A stretch of DNA of 64,000 bases from Jejuia sp040720935 (GCF_040720935.1 NZ_JBFDAE010000008.1:62001-126000), one strand, 5' to 3'; positions 9,227 through 17,847 are shown, counted from the stretch's first letter. Made by a program: numbers and translations. Notes: generated by a model from the letters alone, not told the origin.

Positions 9227-9361
9227 TTGTTTAATCCTAGAACAGGAGAACAATTTCAACCAAAGAAATCTACAAAAATAGACGGAGGTTCAAACATCGT
9301 TTTAAATAATCCAAAATCAGAGACTTCATTAGATTGGGTTGTGTCTTTAAAACTGCAATAA
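9227..9361 (+). other. Possible gene remnant or small ORF (44 codons)
   Basis: A TTG-started frame reads 'LFNPRTGEQFQPKKSTKI' and continues to a stop at 9359. The composition looks protein-like (NPRTGEQF resembles the end of a DNA-binding or phage-type protein), but there is no upstream extension and no convincing start. The rest of 9167-9604 shows nothing I can support. Confidence 0.25.
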
Positions 9362-9604
9362 CTATTCCTTGTAAAATTACTTTCAGTATAGTGCAATACA
9401 GTAATTCTAACTAATATGAATACTTTGAACATCAAATAATAGAGCATGTTTTTTAAGATTAAACTGAGGAGGCTCTTTCATTTTAAAGCTAGAATTTTTA
9501 GCAAATATGGTTATAACTAATTTAATAATGAGCCGATAAAACCTGATAAGGCACATTAATTATATCCTTTTTAGAAGAGTAAAATAAAGAAAATTAAATT
9601 CACT

Positions 9605-9788
9605 AACCCGTTGTGCATTTTGGTCCTTTTTATTAAACAAATGTCAGTTCGAGTGAAATTCTGAAAGAATTTTGTATCGAGAACAGCTTTTCTAAAACGA
9701 AAATTTTTATTCTCGATACAAATTTTGCTCATTTCAATCGCAACACTCACTCGAACTGACAAAATTTTCTCAAAATGCACTACGGGTT
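9605..9788. mobile_element. 184-bp palindromic MITE-like repeat
   Basis: Nested inverted repeats fold the whole stretch into one long hairpin. AACCCGTTGTGCATTTTG (9605-9622) pairs with 9771-9788 with one mismatch. TGTCAGTTCGAGTG (9642-9655) pairs perfectly with 9748-9761. TTTGTATCGAGAA (9671-9683) pairs perfectly with 9710-9722. There is no open reading frame. A half copy lies at 8620-8702. Structure and duplication suggest a non-autonomous mobile or extragenic repeat family. Confidence 0.75.
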
Positions 9789-9840
9789 CACTAATATATT
9801 TTTACTATATTTACATACCAGAACAGAACAGAATGGATTT

Positions 9841-10833
9841 ATGGTCATAGATTTTAAGATAAAAACGAATAGCGAAGTGCCAAAATACCAACAATTGGTC
9901 AATGCTATAAATGACGAACTTGCTAACAATAATTTGTCTAGTGGTGATGCCTTACCCTCTGTAAATCAAATGTGCGGCAAGCTTCAATTGTCCAGGGATA
10001 CTGTTTTTAAAGCCTATTCTATTTTAAAAGAGCAGGCCGTTATAGAGTCTGTGCCAAACAAAGGCTATTATATTGCGAATAAAACCCGTAAAGTGCTACT
10101 TGTTCTGGATACTTTCAAGGCTTATAAAGAAGTATTGTATCATTCATTTGTAAACAATCTTCCGGATAATATAATTACCGATGTGCAATTTCATCATTAC
10201 AATATTGAAAATTTCAAAACTATTTTAAACAATAGTAAAGGGAAGTATTTTAAGTATGTCGTCATGAGTTTTGATAATAGAGAAGTCAGTCATGTACTTG
10301 CCGATATTCCAGATAGTAAGTTGCTTTTAATCGATTGGAACATCAACTCCAAAGCCGATAATAATTTTGTTTTCCAAGACTTTGGAAAAGCATTTTATAA
10401 GTGTTTAAAAGAAGCAACACCAGCTTTCAGTAAATACGAAAAACTCATTTTCTTATATCCATCATTTACAAATCATACTTCTGAAACGATATCCTATTTT
10501 AAAAAGTACTGTGAGGAAGAAACTATTGATTTTGAAATTATAACAGATCCGGGCGATTTCAATATTAAAAAATATGAAGCTTATATAAGTGTAAGCGACA
10601 GGATGTTGGGAAATTTTTTGGAGCAATGTCGCACTAAAAATCTTGAGCCAGGAACCGATGTTGGCTTTTTGTCCTATAACGAAACCCCAATGAAACAGTT
10701 TATATACAAAGGGATTTCAGTCATTTCGACAGATTTTAAGCAAATGGGCGCCCAAGCGGCAGAATTCATCACTAACGATAATCAAATTCAATCTTACATA
10801 CCAACACAATTAATATTAAGAGACTCACTATAA
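9841..10833 (+). CDS. GntR-type regulator with sugar-binding-like C-terminal domain (likely xylose regulator)
   Basis: A 330-residue protein. Residues ~1-75 are a GntR winged helix ('VPKYQQLVNAINDELANNN', 'SGDALPSVNQMCGKLQLSRD', 'VIESVPNKGYYI'). The remainder resembles a LacI-type periplasmic-binding fold ('FGKAFYKCLKEATPAFSKY', 'VGFLSYNETPMKQFIYKGIS', 'STDFKQMGAQAAEF'). The frame is open further upstream, but that part overlaps the palindromic repeat; the ATG at 9841 starts the conserved domain. Its stop overlaps the xylB start (TAATG), so it is the first gene of the xylose operon. It probably senses xylose or a derivative; inferred from context. Confidence 0.85.
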   Translation: MVIDFKIKTNSEVPKYQQLVNAINDELANNNLSSGDALPSVNQMCGKLQLSRDTVFKAYSILKEQAVIESVPNKGYYIANKTRKVLLVLDTFKAYKEVLYHSFVNNLPDNIITDVQFHHYNIENFKTILNNSKGKYFKYVVMSFDNREVSHVLADIPDSKLLLIDWNINSKADNNFVFQDFGKAFYKCLKEATPAFSKYEKLIFLYPSFTNHTSETISYFKKYCEEETIDFEIITDPGDFNIKKYEAYISVSDRMLGNFLEQCRTKNLEPGTDVGFLSYNETPMKQFIYKGISVISTDFKQMGAQAAEFITNDNQIQSYIPTQLILRDSL

Positions 10834-12320
10834 TGAATTATTACTTAGGAATAGACTTGGGAAGTTCTTCCATAAAAGCGGCACTTGTAGAAATAGAATC
10901 AGGAAAAAGCTTGGGGGTTGTTCAAGAACCAAAGGAAGAAATGGGGATGTTCGCCCAGAAAAACGGATGGGCGGAACAAAAGCCAAACGATTGGTGGTTG
11001 CACATTTGTAATGCGATAACGGCTTTAAAAAAACAACATCATATTTCCAGAACCCAAATAAAAGGGATTGGTATTTCCTACCAAATGCACGGATTGGTTT
11101 TGGTTGATAAAGCTGGAAAACCATTACGAAAAAGTATCATTTGGTGCGATAGTAGAGCCGTCGAAATCGGTAATGCAGCTTTTAACGACATCGGAAACGA
11201 CACATGCGCTTCACAACTTTTAAATTCCCCGGCAAATTTTACCGCTTCAAAACTAAAATGGGTAAAAGACAATGAGCCAGATATTTATAAACAGATTCAT
11301 AAGTTCATGCTGCCCGGTGATTATATCGCCTATAAATTTTCAAATCGAATAAATACCACCATTTCAGGATTATCAGAAGGTATTTTTTGGGATTTTAAAA
11401 ATGATAGTGTAGCCGATTTTCTTTTGGAACATTATGGCATAGATACATCATTGGTTCCGGACATCGTCGAAACTTTTGGTGTGCAATCCAAAGTAGATGA
11501 AAATGGCGAAGCAGAAAGCGGAATCGCAGCAGGAACGCCCATTTATTACAGGGCAGGAGACCAGCCAAATAACGCCCTGTCATTAAACGTATTCAATCCC
11601 GGGGAAGTCGCTGCAACAGGAGGCACCTCAGGTGTGGTGTATGCGGTTACAGACAGTTTATCGGCCAAGGAAAGTTCTAGGGTTAACAATTTTGCACACG
11701 TAAATTACCAAAAGGGAGCAGACCCAAGAATAGGTAAATTATTATGTATAAACGGCGCGGGAATTCAGTACCGCTGGTTGTTGAATAACCTAGATGTTAG
11801 CTCCTATGAAGACATGAACACGTTGGCATCAGACATTCCTGTAGGTTCAGATGGTGTGTGTTTAATCCCGTTCGGAAATGGCGCAGAACGTATGCTGAAC
11901 AATAAAGAAATTGGCACGCGCATCGTCAATATCAATTTAAACAACCATCACAAAGGACACTTATGTCGCGCAGCTCTGGAAGGCATCGCATTTTCATTCG
12001 TTTACGGTATGGAAATCATGACATCCGATGGTATCAAACCAAGCGTAATTCGTGCAGGAAACGATAATCTGTTCCGCTCGGAAATTTTCGCAAATACCGT
12101 AGCAACGTTGATTCAGCAAGAAATAGAAATCTATAATACTACGGGCGCCATAGGTGCAGCAAGAGCATCAAACCTCCACAAAGGCGATTTTGAAGCCTTC
12201 GGAAAAACCATTATGGATAATGACCATGTGATGACCTTCATGCCTTTTAAGGACAAGCAACTTTATTTAGAAGCATACAACAATTGGAAAAAAGAACTGG
12301 AACTCATATTAAATAAATAA
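10833..12320 (+). CDS. xylB: Xylulokinase
   Basis: A 495-residue FGGY-family kinase with the N-terminal phosphate motif 'YLGIDLGSSSIKAALVE', the substrate region 'GISYQMHGLVLVD' and 'IIWCDSRA'. Later come 'AGDQPNNALSLNVFNPGEVA' and 'GGTSGVVYA', then the C-terminal 'RAALEGIAFSFVYGMEIM' and 'GAIGAARASN'. It phosphorylates D-xylulose made by the adjacent xylose isomerase, feeding the pentose phosphate pathway. Length and motifs are normal and it looks functional, unlike the transporter and transaldolase downstream. Overlaps the regulator stop by one base. Confidence 0.95.
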   Translation: MNYYLGIDLGSSSIKAALVEIESGKSLGVVQEPKEEMGMFAQKNGWAEQKPNDWWLHICNAITALKKQHHISRTQIKGIGISYQMHGLVLVDKAGKPLRKSIIWCDSRAVEIGNAAFNDIGNDTCASQLLNSPANFTASKLKWVKDNEPDIYKQIHKFMLPGDYIAYKFSNRINTTISGLSEGIFWDFKNDSVADFLLEHYGIDTSLVPDIVETFGVQSKVDENGEAESGIAAGTPIYYRAGDQPNNALSLNVFNPGEVAATGGTSGVVYAVTDSLSAKESSRVNNFAHVNYQKGADPRIGKLLCINGAGIQYRWLLNNLDVSSYEDMNTLASDIPVGSDGVCLIPFGNGAERMLNNKEIGTRIVNINLNNHHKGHLCRAALEGIAFSFVYGMEIMTSDGIKPSVIRAGNDNLFRSEIFANTVATLIQQEIEIYNTTGAIGAARASNLHKGDFEAFGKTIMDNDHVMTFMPFKDKQLYLEAYNNWKKELELILNK

Positions 12321-12334
12321 TAGTTGGGCGCCTG

Positions 12335-12352
12335 CCACGCCTTTTGGCGTGG
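12335..12352 (+). promoter_or_regulatory. xylB-xylA intercistronic hairpin
   Basis: CCACGCC-TTTT-GGCGTGG, a perfect 7-bp stem with a four-base loop and no T-run after it. It could stabilise or process the xylB-xylA mRNA, or be an extragenic palindrome; it does not look like a strong terminator. Confidence 0.5.
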
Positions 12353-12399
12353 TTATCCAAAAACTAACAAAGAAACAAACATATAATCAACAATCAATT

Positions 12400-13716
12400 A
12401 TGGCAACAAAAGAATATTTTAAAGGCATTGACAAAATAAAATTTGAAGGCAAGGAATCAGACAATCCATTGGCATTCAAGTACTACAACCCGGACCAGGT
12501 GGTAGCGGGAAAAACCATGCGCGACCATTTTAAGTTCTCCGTAGCTTACTGGCACACCTTCTGCGGACAAGGTTCAGACCCCTTCGGGCCAGGTACCCAA
12601 AACTTCCCATGGGACCAGTCTTCTGACCCAATCCAGGCAGCAAAAGACAAAGCAGATGCCGCTTTCGAATTCATTTCAAAAATGGGCTTTGACTATTTCT
12701 GTTTCCACGATTTCGATTTAATCCAAGAGGGCGCAACTTTTGCAGAATCAGAACAAAGATTGGCGACCATTACCGATTACATAAAAGGCAAACAAGTAGA
12801 AAACGGGGCTAAATTATTATGGGGAACAGCTAACTGTTTTTCAAACCCACGCTATATGAACGGGGCTTCAACAAACCCGGATTTTGATGTGGTTGCCAGG
12901 GCCGGCGGACAGATTAAATTGGCCATAGACGCCACCATAAAATTAGGCGGCGAAAACTACGTGTTCTGGGGCGGTCGTGAAGGTTATATGTCGTTATTGA
13001 ATACCGATATGGGACGCGAGCTGGATCATATGGGACAGTTTTTAGCCATGTGCAGGGACTATGCAAGGGCACAAGGATTTAAGGGCAATTTCTTCGTAGA
13101 GCCAAAACCAATGGAGCCATCAAAACACCAGTACGATTTTGATACGGCAACAGCTATCGGGTTCTTAAAGGAATATGGATTGGATAAGGATTTCAAAATA
13201 AATATCGAGGTAAACCATGCAACATTAGCGCAACACACCTTTCAACACGAAATTGAAACTGCTGCAAAAGCAGGTATGTTGGGAAGTCTGGATGCCAATA
13301 GGGGCGATTACCAAAACGGATGGGATACCGACCAGTTTCCAAACAACATTCAGGAAACCACCGAGGCGATGTTGGTATTCCTAAAAGCGGGAGGCCTGCA
13401 AGGTGGCGGTGTTAATTTTGATGCCAAGATCAGAAGAAACTCAACAGATATGGATGATGTGTTCCACGCACATATTGGTGGTGCCGATACCTTTGCAAGA
13501 GCATTGTTGATTGCAGATAAGATCATCACATCCTCACCTTATGATAGACTGAGAAAAGAACGCTATAGCTCTTTCGATTCAGGAAAGGGAAAAGATTTTG
13601 AAAACGGAAAATTGGGCTTGCAAGACTTATACAAGTTGGCTCAAGAAAACGGCGAGTTAAAACTACAAAGCGGCAAACAAGAGCTGTTTGAGAATATTAT
13701 CAATCAGTACATATAA
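12400..13716 (+). CDS. xylA: Xylose isomerase (class II)
   Basis: A 438-residue protein with all the classic motifs: 'VFWGGREGYMSLLNTDMGRE', 'NFFVEPKPMEPSKHQYDFD', 'NIEVNHATLAQHTFQHE', 'GSLDANRGDYQNGWDTDQFP' and 'GGVNFDAKIRRNSTD'. These include the metal-binding Glu, Asp and His residues and the active-site His ('CFHDFD'). It interconverts D-xylose and D-xylulose. The frame is open upstream to 12349 over the spacer, but the conserved start is the ATG at 12400 ('MATKEYFKGIDKIKFEGK'). It is the third gene of the regulator-xylB-xylA operon and appears intact. Confidence 0.96.
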   Translation: MATKEYFKGIDKIKFEGKESDNPLAFKYYNPDQVVAGKTMRDHFKFSVAYWHTFCGQGSDPFGPGTQNFPWDQSSDPIQAAKDKADAAFEFISKMGFDYFCFHDFDLIQEGATFAESEQRLATITDYIKGKQVENGAKLLWGTANCFSNPRYMNGASTNPDFDVVARAGGQIKLAIDATIKLGGENYVFWGGREGYMSLLNTDMGRELDHMGQFLAMCRDYARAQGFKGNFFVEPKPMEPSKHQYDFDTATAIGFLKEYGLDKDFKINIEVNHATLAQHTFQHEIETAAKAGMLGSLDANRGDYQNGWDTDQFPNNIQETTEAMLVFLKAGGLQGGGVNFDAKIRRNSTDMDDVFHAHIGGADTFARALLIADKIITSSPYDRLRKERYSSFDSGKGKDFENGKLGLQDLYKLAQENGELKLQSGKQELFENIINQYI

Positions 13717-13727
13717 AACCCAAGACC

Positions 13728-13750
13728 CTTCAGGTTTTTAAAACCTGAAG
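13728..13750. terminator. Hairpin after xylA
   Basis: CTTCAGGTTT-tta-AAACCTGAAG, a perfect 10-bp stem just after the xylA stop. There is no T-run after it, so it may be a weak terminator, an mRNA 3' stabiliser or an extragenic repeat. Confidence 0.5.
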
Positions 13751-13792
13751 TGTCTCAATACACATAAAATAGCAACTAACTAAAACCAAATT

Positions 13793-14743
13793 ATGGCAAC
13801 ATCAAAAAAATCAGGATATTTAATTAAACTCACCTTGGTAGCCACTTTAGGAGGCTTGCTATTTGGGTACGACACAGGCGTAATCTCAGGAACAGTAGGT
13901 TCCCTTGATAGTTTTTTTGTAATGCCAAAAGGCTTATCAGAAACTGCCGCGAGTGCTTTTAAAGGATTTCTGGTCTCTAGTACTTAATTTGATGTATCAT
14001 TGGTGGTGCTTTTGGTGGACTGATCAGTAAATCATTAGGTAGAAAAAAAGGCTTGGTACTTGCTGCATCTTTATTTTTAGTTTCGGCCTAAGGTTCTGCC
14101 ATGCCAGAAATGTTTATCGCGCCTGTAGGTGAGTTGGACCATACATTTTCTACAATTTTTATTTTTTACAGAATTCTTGGTGGTATTGGTGTTGGGCTGG
14201 CATCTTATTATCGGTATCATATTGTCTGTTTTTCAGCAATTTGTCGGCATTAATGTCGTGCTCTACTATGCGCTGGAAATTTTTAAATCCATAGATCCAA
14301 ATACAGATGGTGCTTTGTTATTAACGATTATCGTGGGAGTCGTAAACTTTCTGTTTACCATTATTACTGTGAGAACCGTAGATAAATTTGGTAGAAAACC
14401 ATTAATGATGATTGGAGCATTAGGCATGTGTGTCGCAATGCTTTCATCAGGGTTTGTGTTTTTCTCTGGAGCTACAGGGTATTTAGCTTTAGCCTGTATG
14501 ATGCTATATGTAGCGAGTTTTGCGATAAGTTGGGGGCCCGTTACTTGGGTGTTGTTATCGGAAATATTTCCTAACAAAATTAGAGGGCGTGCCATGGCTA
14601 TTGCTGTTGCGGCACAATGGATTTCTAATTATTTAGTGTCCTTAACCTTCCTGATGATGGACGATAATTCATATTTAATGGCACAATTCAATCACGGTTT
14701 TGCGTATTGGGTTTACGGCATCATGTCATTATTGGCGATGTAA
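13793..14743 (+). pseudogene. Broken xylose/sugar proton symporter (MFS)
   Basis: The N-terminal 65 codons ('MATSKKSGYLIKLTLVATLG', 'GGLLFGYDTGVISGTVGS') are a normal sugar-porter start. The frame then shifts at ~13982 ('LVSST' then stop). The next segment, readable in another frame ('CIIGGAFGGLISKSLGRKKG', 'PEMFIAPVGELDHTFST'), contains TGA and TAA stops. At ~14200 an internal deletion joins 'RILGGIGVGLAS' to 'LIIGIILSVFQQFVGINVV'. The rest ('VDKFGRKPLMMIGALGM', 'SWGPVTWVLLSEIFPNKIRG') stays open until ~14735. There it joins a transaldolase fragment at 'YGIMSLLA', losing the last membrane helix. At least four lesions make it non-functional. Confidence 0.9.
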
Positions 14744-15220
14744 GCGCAGAAGTGAATTCAACAGATTTTGACGGCATGGTTAAGGAAGGCGAGGCTTTAG
14801 CAGCTTTAAACCCTTAAATAGTTGTAAAATTACCAATGATTGCAGACGGTGTAAAGGCCTGCAAATATTTTTCAGATAAAGGTATAAAAACCAATGTTAC
14901 TTTGGTGTTCTCCCCTGGGCAAGCTTTATTAGCTGCCAAAGCTGGGGCTACATGCATGTCGCTATTTTTAGGACGATTGGATGATATTTCTACAGATGGA
15001 TTGCACCTCATGGCGGAAATTAGACAGATTTATGATAACTACGGTTTTGAAACACAAATTTTATCTACTTCGGTTAGAAACACGATGCATGTTATTAACT
15101 GTGCAAAGATAGGAAGTGATGTGGTGATAGGGCCTTTATCTTCTATTATGGGATTGTTAAAGCACCCTTTGACGGATAGGTTTGGCTAAATTCTTAGAAG
15201 ATTATAAAAAGGGAAATTAG
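14731..15220 (+). pseudogene. Broken transaldolase (fructose-6-phosphate aldolase-like) fragment
   Basis: Reading in the frame of 14740 gives 'GDVSAEVNSTDFDGMVKEG' with a TAA at 14815-14817, then 'IVVKLPMIADGVKACKYF', 'TNVTLVFSPGQALLAAKAGA' and 'FLGRLDDISTDG'. The catalytic-lysine region ('VVKLP') is present, but the N-terminal ~55 residues are missing. A frameshift at ~15180 moves the last residues ('GLAKFLEDYKKGN', stop at 15218) into another frame. It is fused directly to the truncated transporter, so one deletion removed the end of one gene and the start of the next. It would have linked xylulose-5-phosphate metabolism to the pentose phosphate pathway. Confidence 0.88.
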
Positions 15221-15291
15221 GAAGTAATTTTAATATCATTTTGTGCTTATTTCGTAGATGGGTGTAAAAAAGCAAAATGTTTTAGCAAAAT

Positions 15292-15323
15292 AAAAACCCA
15301 AGAATTAATTCCTTGGGTTTTTT
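15292..15323. terminator. Bidirectional terminator
   Basis: AAAACCCAAG-AATT-AATT-CCTTGGGTTTT stem (one bulge) with T-runs on both outer sides. It separates the transaldolase remnant from the minus-strand tRNA gene. Confidence 0.75.
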
Positions 15324-15337
15324 ATTTGTAAACTATG

Positions 15338-15411
15338 TAGCGAGAGGGGGGCACGATCCCCCGACCTCCGGGTTATGAATCCGACGCTCTAACCAACTGA
15401 GCTACCTCGCC
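15338..15411 (-). tRNA. tRNA-Met (CAT)
   Basis: On the minus strand a 74-nt cloverleaf begins GGCGAGGTAGCTCAGTTGG, with anticodon CAT at 15375-15377 in the loop TTCATAA and a T-arm closed by GGGGG/CCCCC. The acceptor stem is GGCGAGG paired with TCTCGCT (G-U at both ends), discriminator A. A paired 1-72 position fits elongator rather than initiator tRNA; the bottom pair of the anticodon stem is A-C. It could instead be an Ile-CAT type, but no diagnostic feature was seen. Confidence 0.9.
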
Positions 15412-15541
15412 ATTTTGAGGTTGCAAATATAATAACAAAATTAACGCGTGCAAACATAACTTAACTAAAATATTATCATAAATAGTTGTAAATCTTATCA
15501 ATTAATGTATATATTGAGCAACACAAATCTTTGATACATTT

Positions 15542-15934
15542 ATGGACGATAAAGTTAAATTTGAAATAGAGTTTCCTATTCATGCTTCTCCACAGTTATT
15601 ATACCAATATATATCTACACCTTCTGGTTTGTCAGAATGGTTTTCAGATAATGTAAATTCTCGTGGAGAGTTATTTACCTTTATTTGGGATGATAGTGAA
15701 GAGGAAGCGAAACTGTTAAATAAGAAAAACGGAGAGCGTGTAAAATTTAGATGGGTAGCTGATGAAGAAGAGGGTTTGGCTTGTTATTTTGAAATTAGAA
15801 TTCAGGTTGATGAGATCACAAAAGATGTATCGTTAATGGTTACCGATTTTGCAGAAGATGATGAAATTGAAGAAGCCAAAATGCTTTGGACAAATCAAGT
15901 TTCAGATTTAAAACAAGTACTGGGTTCCTCTTAA
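15542..15934 (+). CDS. START-like (SRPBCC/AHSA1) domain protein
   Basis: A 130-residue protein forming a single START/AHSA1-type ligand-binding fold. It has the family opening 'FEIEFPIHASPQLLYQYIST', 'PSGLSEWFSDNV', 'FTFIWDDSEEEAKL' and 'VKFRWVADEE', and a C-terminal long helix ('EAKMLWTNQVSDLKQVLGSS'). This short acidic type is widespread in flavobacteria. The ligand is unknown. It has its own terminator downstream, so it is not strictly an operon with the next gene. Confidence 0.85.
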   Translation: MDDKVKFEIEFPIHASPQLLYQYISTPSGLSEWFSDNVNSRGELFTFIWDDSEEEAKLLNKKNGERVKFRWVADEEEGLACYFEIRIQVDEITKDVSLMVTDFAEDDEIEEAKMLWTNQVSDLKQVLGSS

Positions 15935-15952
15935 GAAAAAGTAATTTAGCAT

Positions 15953-15987
15953 TATATTTGTCCCGAATTTACTTCGGGACTTTTTTT
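15953..15987 (+). terminator. Intrinsic terminator overlapping the promoter of the next gene
   Basis: GTCCCGAA (15960-15967) pairs perfectly with TTCGGGAC (15973-15980) and is followed by seven T's (15981-15987) that run directly into an ATG at 15988. A -7 box TATATTTG (15953-15960) ends inside the stem, so the terminator of the START-like gene and the promoter of the aminotransferase share bases. Confidence 0.8.
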
Positions 15988-16815
15988 ATGACAAATTTTA
16001 ACGGATATATTTTAGAAGATACTACTCAAATTTCTATTAATAACAGAGGTTATGCCTATGGTGATGCACTTTTTGAAACTATAAAAGTAGCCAATGGGAA
16101 ACTATTGTTTTGGGAAGACCATTATTTTAGGTTGATGGCATCGATGCGAATTATGCGCATGGAAATCCCAATGAACTTCACAATGGAATATCTTGAAGCA
16201 CAAATTAAAAAGACCTTAGAGGCCAATAATCTTCTAGAAGGCAATGCCAGAGCAAAGTTAATAGTACATAGAAACGAAGGCGGTTTGTATTTACCGCAAC
16301 AAAACTCTGTAGGGTTTAATATTAGTGTTAAACCTTTATATAATGCTATTTTTGAATTGAACGAAGCCAACTACGAAGTCGATTTATTTAAAGACTACTA
16401 CGTTGCCCCAACATTATTATCTACTTTAAAAACGAACAATAAAGCGATAAATGTTATAGGGAGTATTTTTGCAAAAGAAAATGAACTAGATAATTGTTTG
16501 TTATTAAATACCAACAAGCATGTCGTTGAAGCACTAAATGGTAATTTATTCTTGGTGAAAGGAAATACAATAAAAACCCCACCATTATTAGATGGCTGTT
16601 TAAAAGGCGTTATGAGAACGCAACTCATAAATATAATTGATAAAAAGACAGATTATATTTTAGAGGAAGTATCCATATCTCCATTTGAATTACAAAAAGC
16701 AGATGAATTATTTATAAGCAATGTAATTGTTGGGATACAGCCAATCTCGAAATACAGAAAAAAGGAATTTGAAACTAAAGTAGCCAAAGCACTTTTGCAG
16801 CAACTTAATATTTAG
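15988..16815 (+). CDS. Class IV aminotransferase (aminodeoxychorismate lyase-like)
   Basis: A 275-residue PLP enzyme of fold type IV: 'NNRGYAYGDALFETIKVANG', 'ARAKLIVHRNEGG', the Schiff-base lysine region 'LKTNNKAINVIGSIFAKEN' and 'CLLLNTNKHVVEALNGNLFL'. It continues with 'LKGVMRTQLINI' and 'EVSISPFELQKADELFISNV'. This pattern fits PabC-type 4-amino-4-deoxychorismate lyase (folate pathway) better than branched-chain aminotransferase, but specificity cannot be settled by eye. The frame extends upstream through the previous gene's end. The ATG at 15988 follows the terminator T-run immediately and suits a promoter ending at 15960. Confidence 0.85.
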   Translation: MTNFNGYILEDTTQISINNRGYAYGDALFETIKVANGKLLFWEDHYFRLMASMRIMRMEIPMNFTMEYLEAQIKKTLEANNLLEGNARAKLIVHRNEGGLYLPQQNSVGFNISVKPLYNAIFELNEANYEVDLFKDYYVAPTLLSTLKTNNKAINVIGSIFAKENELDNCLLLNTNKHVVEALNGNLFLVKGNTIKTPPLLDGCLKGVMRTQLINIIDKKTDYILEEVSISPFELQKADELFISNVIVGIQPISKYRKKEFETKVAKALLQQLNI

Positions 16816-16826
16816 GTAAGAGTAGC

Positions 16827-17393
16827 TTAATTATAATTCGGGTTTTCTGGAGCGTTAGACCAAATACTATATTCGCCACCTAATTCCAGCATTTTTTCTT
16901 TCCAAAAAGATTCGTAATCTTTCTCGATAATATTTTTTGCATAAATATTTTCTGAAACCAACCAAGAATTTGCGTTAAGTTCATTTTGTAATTGGTGCAT
17001 GTCCCAACCGGAATACCCTAAAAAGAAACGAATATCATTTTCGTCAATGGTATTTGCTGTAATAAGTTCTGCAACTTTATTAAAATCGCCACCCCAATAA
17101 ATACCTAATGAAATTTCGATACTATTAGGAATAAGCTGGGGTACTTTGTGAATAAAGTAGAGGTTGTCTTGTTCTACAGGCCCACCGTTATAGACTTTAA
17201 ATGAGGCTTCTACCTCAGGAATTAAATCGCTAATGGTATAATCTAAAGGTTTGTTCAAAATAAAACCTATAGAGCCTTCTTCAGAATGATCTGCCAATAA
17301 AACAATGGAACGATTAAAAGAAACATCTCCAATTATGGCAGGTTCCGCTATTAACAAATCGCCTTTCTTTGGTTCTATACTCGTCATGTGCAT
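16827..17393 (-). CDS. yqgE: YqgE/AlgH family protein
   Basis: A 188-residue protein with 'KKGDLLIAEPAIIGDVSFNR', 'VLLADHSEEGSIGFILNKPL', 'VYNGGPVEQDNLYFIHKVP', 'YWGGDFNKVAELI' and 'IRFFLGYSGWDMHQLQNEL', all family hallmarks. The biochemical role is unknown; AlgH was described as an alginate regulator in Pseudomonas, which need not apply here. Start chosen at 17393, with a second in-frame ATG two codons later. It is convergent with the aminotransferase and downstream of the HU terminator. Confidence 0.92.
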   Translation of the reverse strand: MHMTSIEPKKGDLLIAEPAIIGDVSFNRSIVLLADHSEEGSIGFILNKPLDYTISDLIPEVEASFKVYNGGPVEQDNLYFIHKVPQLIPNSIEISLGIYWGGDFNKVAELITANTIDENDIRFFLGYSGWDMHQLQNELNANSWLVSENIYAKNIIEKDYESFWKEKMLELGGEYSIWSNAPENPNYN

Positions 17394-17456
17394 TATTTGA
17401 ATTAGTAACTAAATCTAAGATTATTTTATTAAAAATCCAACTTTTAATAATGACAT

Positions 17457-17500
17457 AAAAAAAATGCCCTCCAAACTGGAAGGCATTTTCTCTTTTTTTT
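17457..17500. terminator. Terminator after the HU gene
   Basis: AATGCC-c-TCCA-aac-TGGA-a-GGCATT (17463-17487). A's at 17457-17464 give a T-run for the minus-strand HU transcript, and there is a T-rich tract on the plus side too. Confidence 0.8.
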
Positions 17501-17512
17501 CTGTAACTAAAA

Positions 17513-17785
17513 TTAGTTTACAGCACTTGATAAATCAGATCCAGCTTTAAACTTAACAACGTTTTTAGCTTTGATTTTAATAGTTTCACCAGTTTGAGGG
17601 TTTCTTCCGTCTCTTGCAGATCTTTTAGAAACTGACCAAGAACCAAAACCAACTAAAGAAACTCTGTTTCCTTTTTGTAAAGCTCCTTCTATTTCTATAA
17701 GAGCACATTCTAAAGCCTTTTTAGCAGCTGCTTTAGTGATTCCTGCGTGTTCTGCCATTGCATCGATTAAATCTGTTTTGTTCAT
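17513..17785 (-). CDS. HU family DNA-binding protein
   Basis: A 90-residue HU/IHF-type protein: 'MNKTDLIDAMAEHAGITKAA', 'ALIEIEGALQKGNRVSLVGF', the DNA-arm region 'GSWSVSKRSARDGRNPQTGE', then 'IKIKAKNVVKFKAGSDLSSA'. Full length and conserved. It bends and compacts DNA. A TAAATTTG -7 box at 17840-17847 on the minus strand gives a leader of about 50 nt, and a strong terminator follows, so it is probably monocistronic and well expressed. Confidence 0.96.
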   Translation of the reverse strand: MNKTDLIDAMAEHAGITKAAAKKALECALIEIEGALQKGNRVSLVGFGSWSVSKRSARDGRNPQTGETIKIKAKNVVKFKAGSDLSSAVN

Positions 17786-17839
17786 AATGTAAATTTTAAA
17801 TATTAATAAATCGGTTAAACTTATTTGTTAAATCCTTTA

Positions 17840-17847
17840 CAAATTTA
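17840..17847 (-). promoter_or_regulatory. -7 box for the HU gene
   Basis: TAAATTTG on the minus strand, matching TAnnTTTG, about 55 bp before the HU start codon. Confidence 0.5.

Noticed and set aside
12335..12352. Intrinsic terminator between xylB and xylA
   Set aside because: The stem is good but no T-run follows, and xylA must be expressed with xylB; kept as an intercistronic hairpin.
15338..15411. Initiator tRNA (fMet)
   Set aside because: Positions 1 and 72 can pair (G-U), unlike the unpaired end of initiator tRNA, so elongator Met is preferred.
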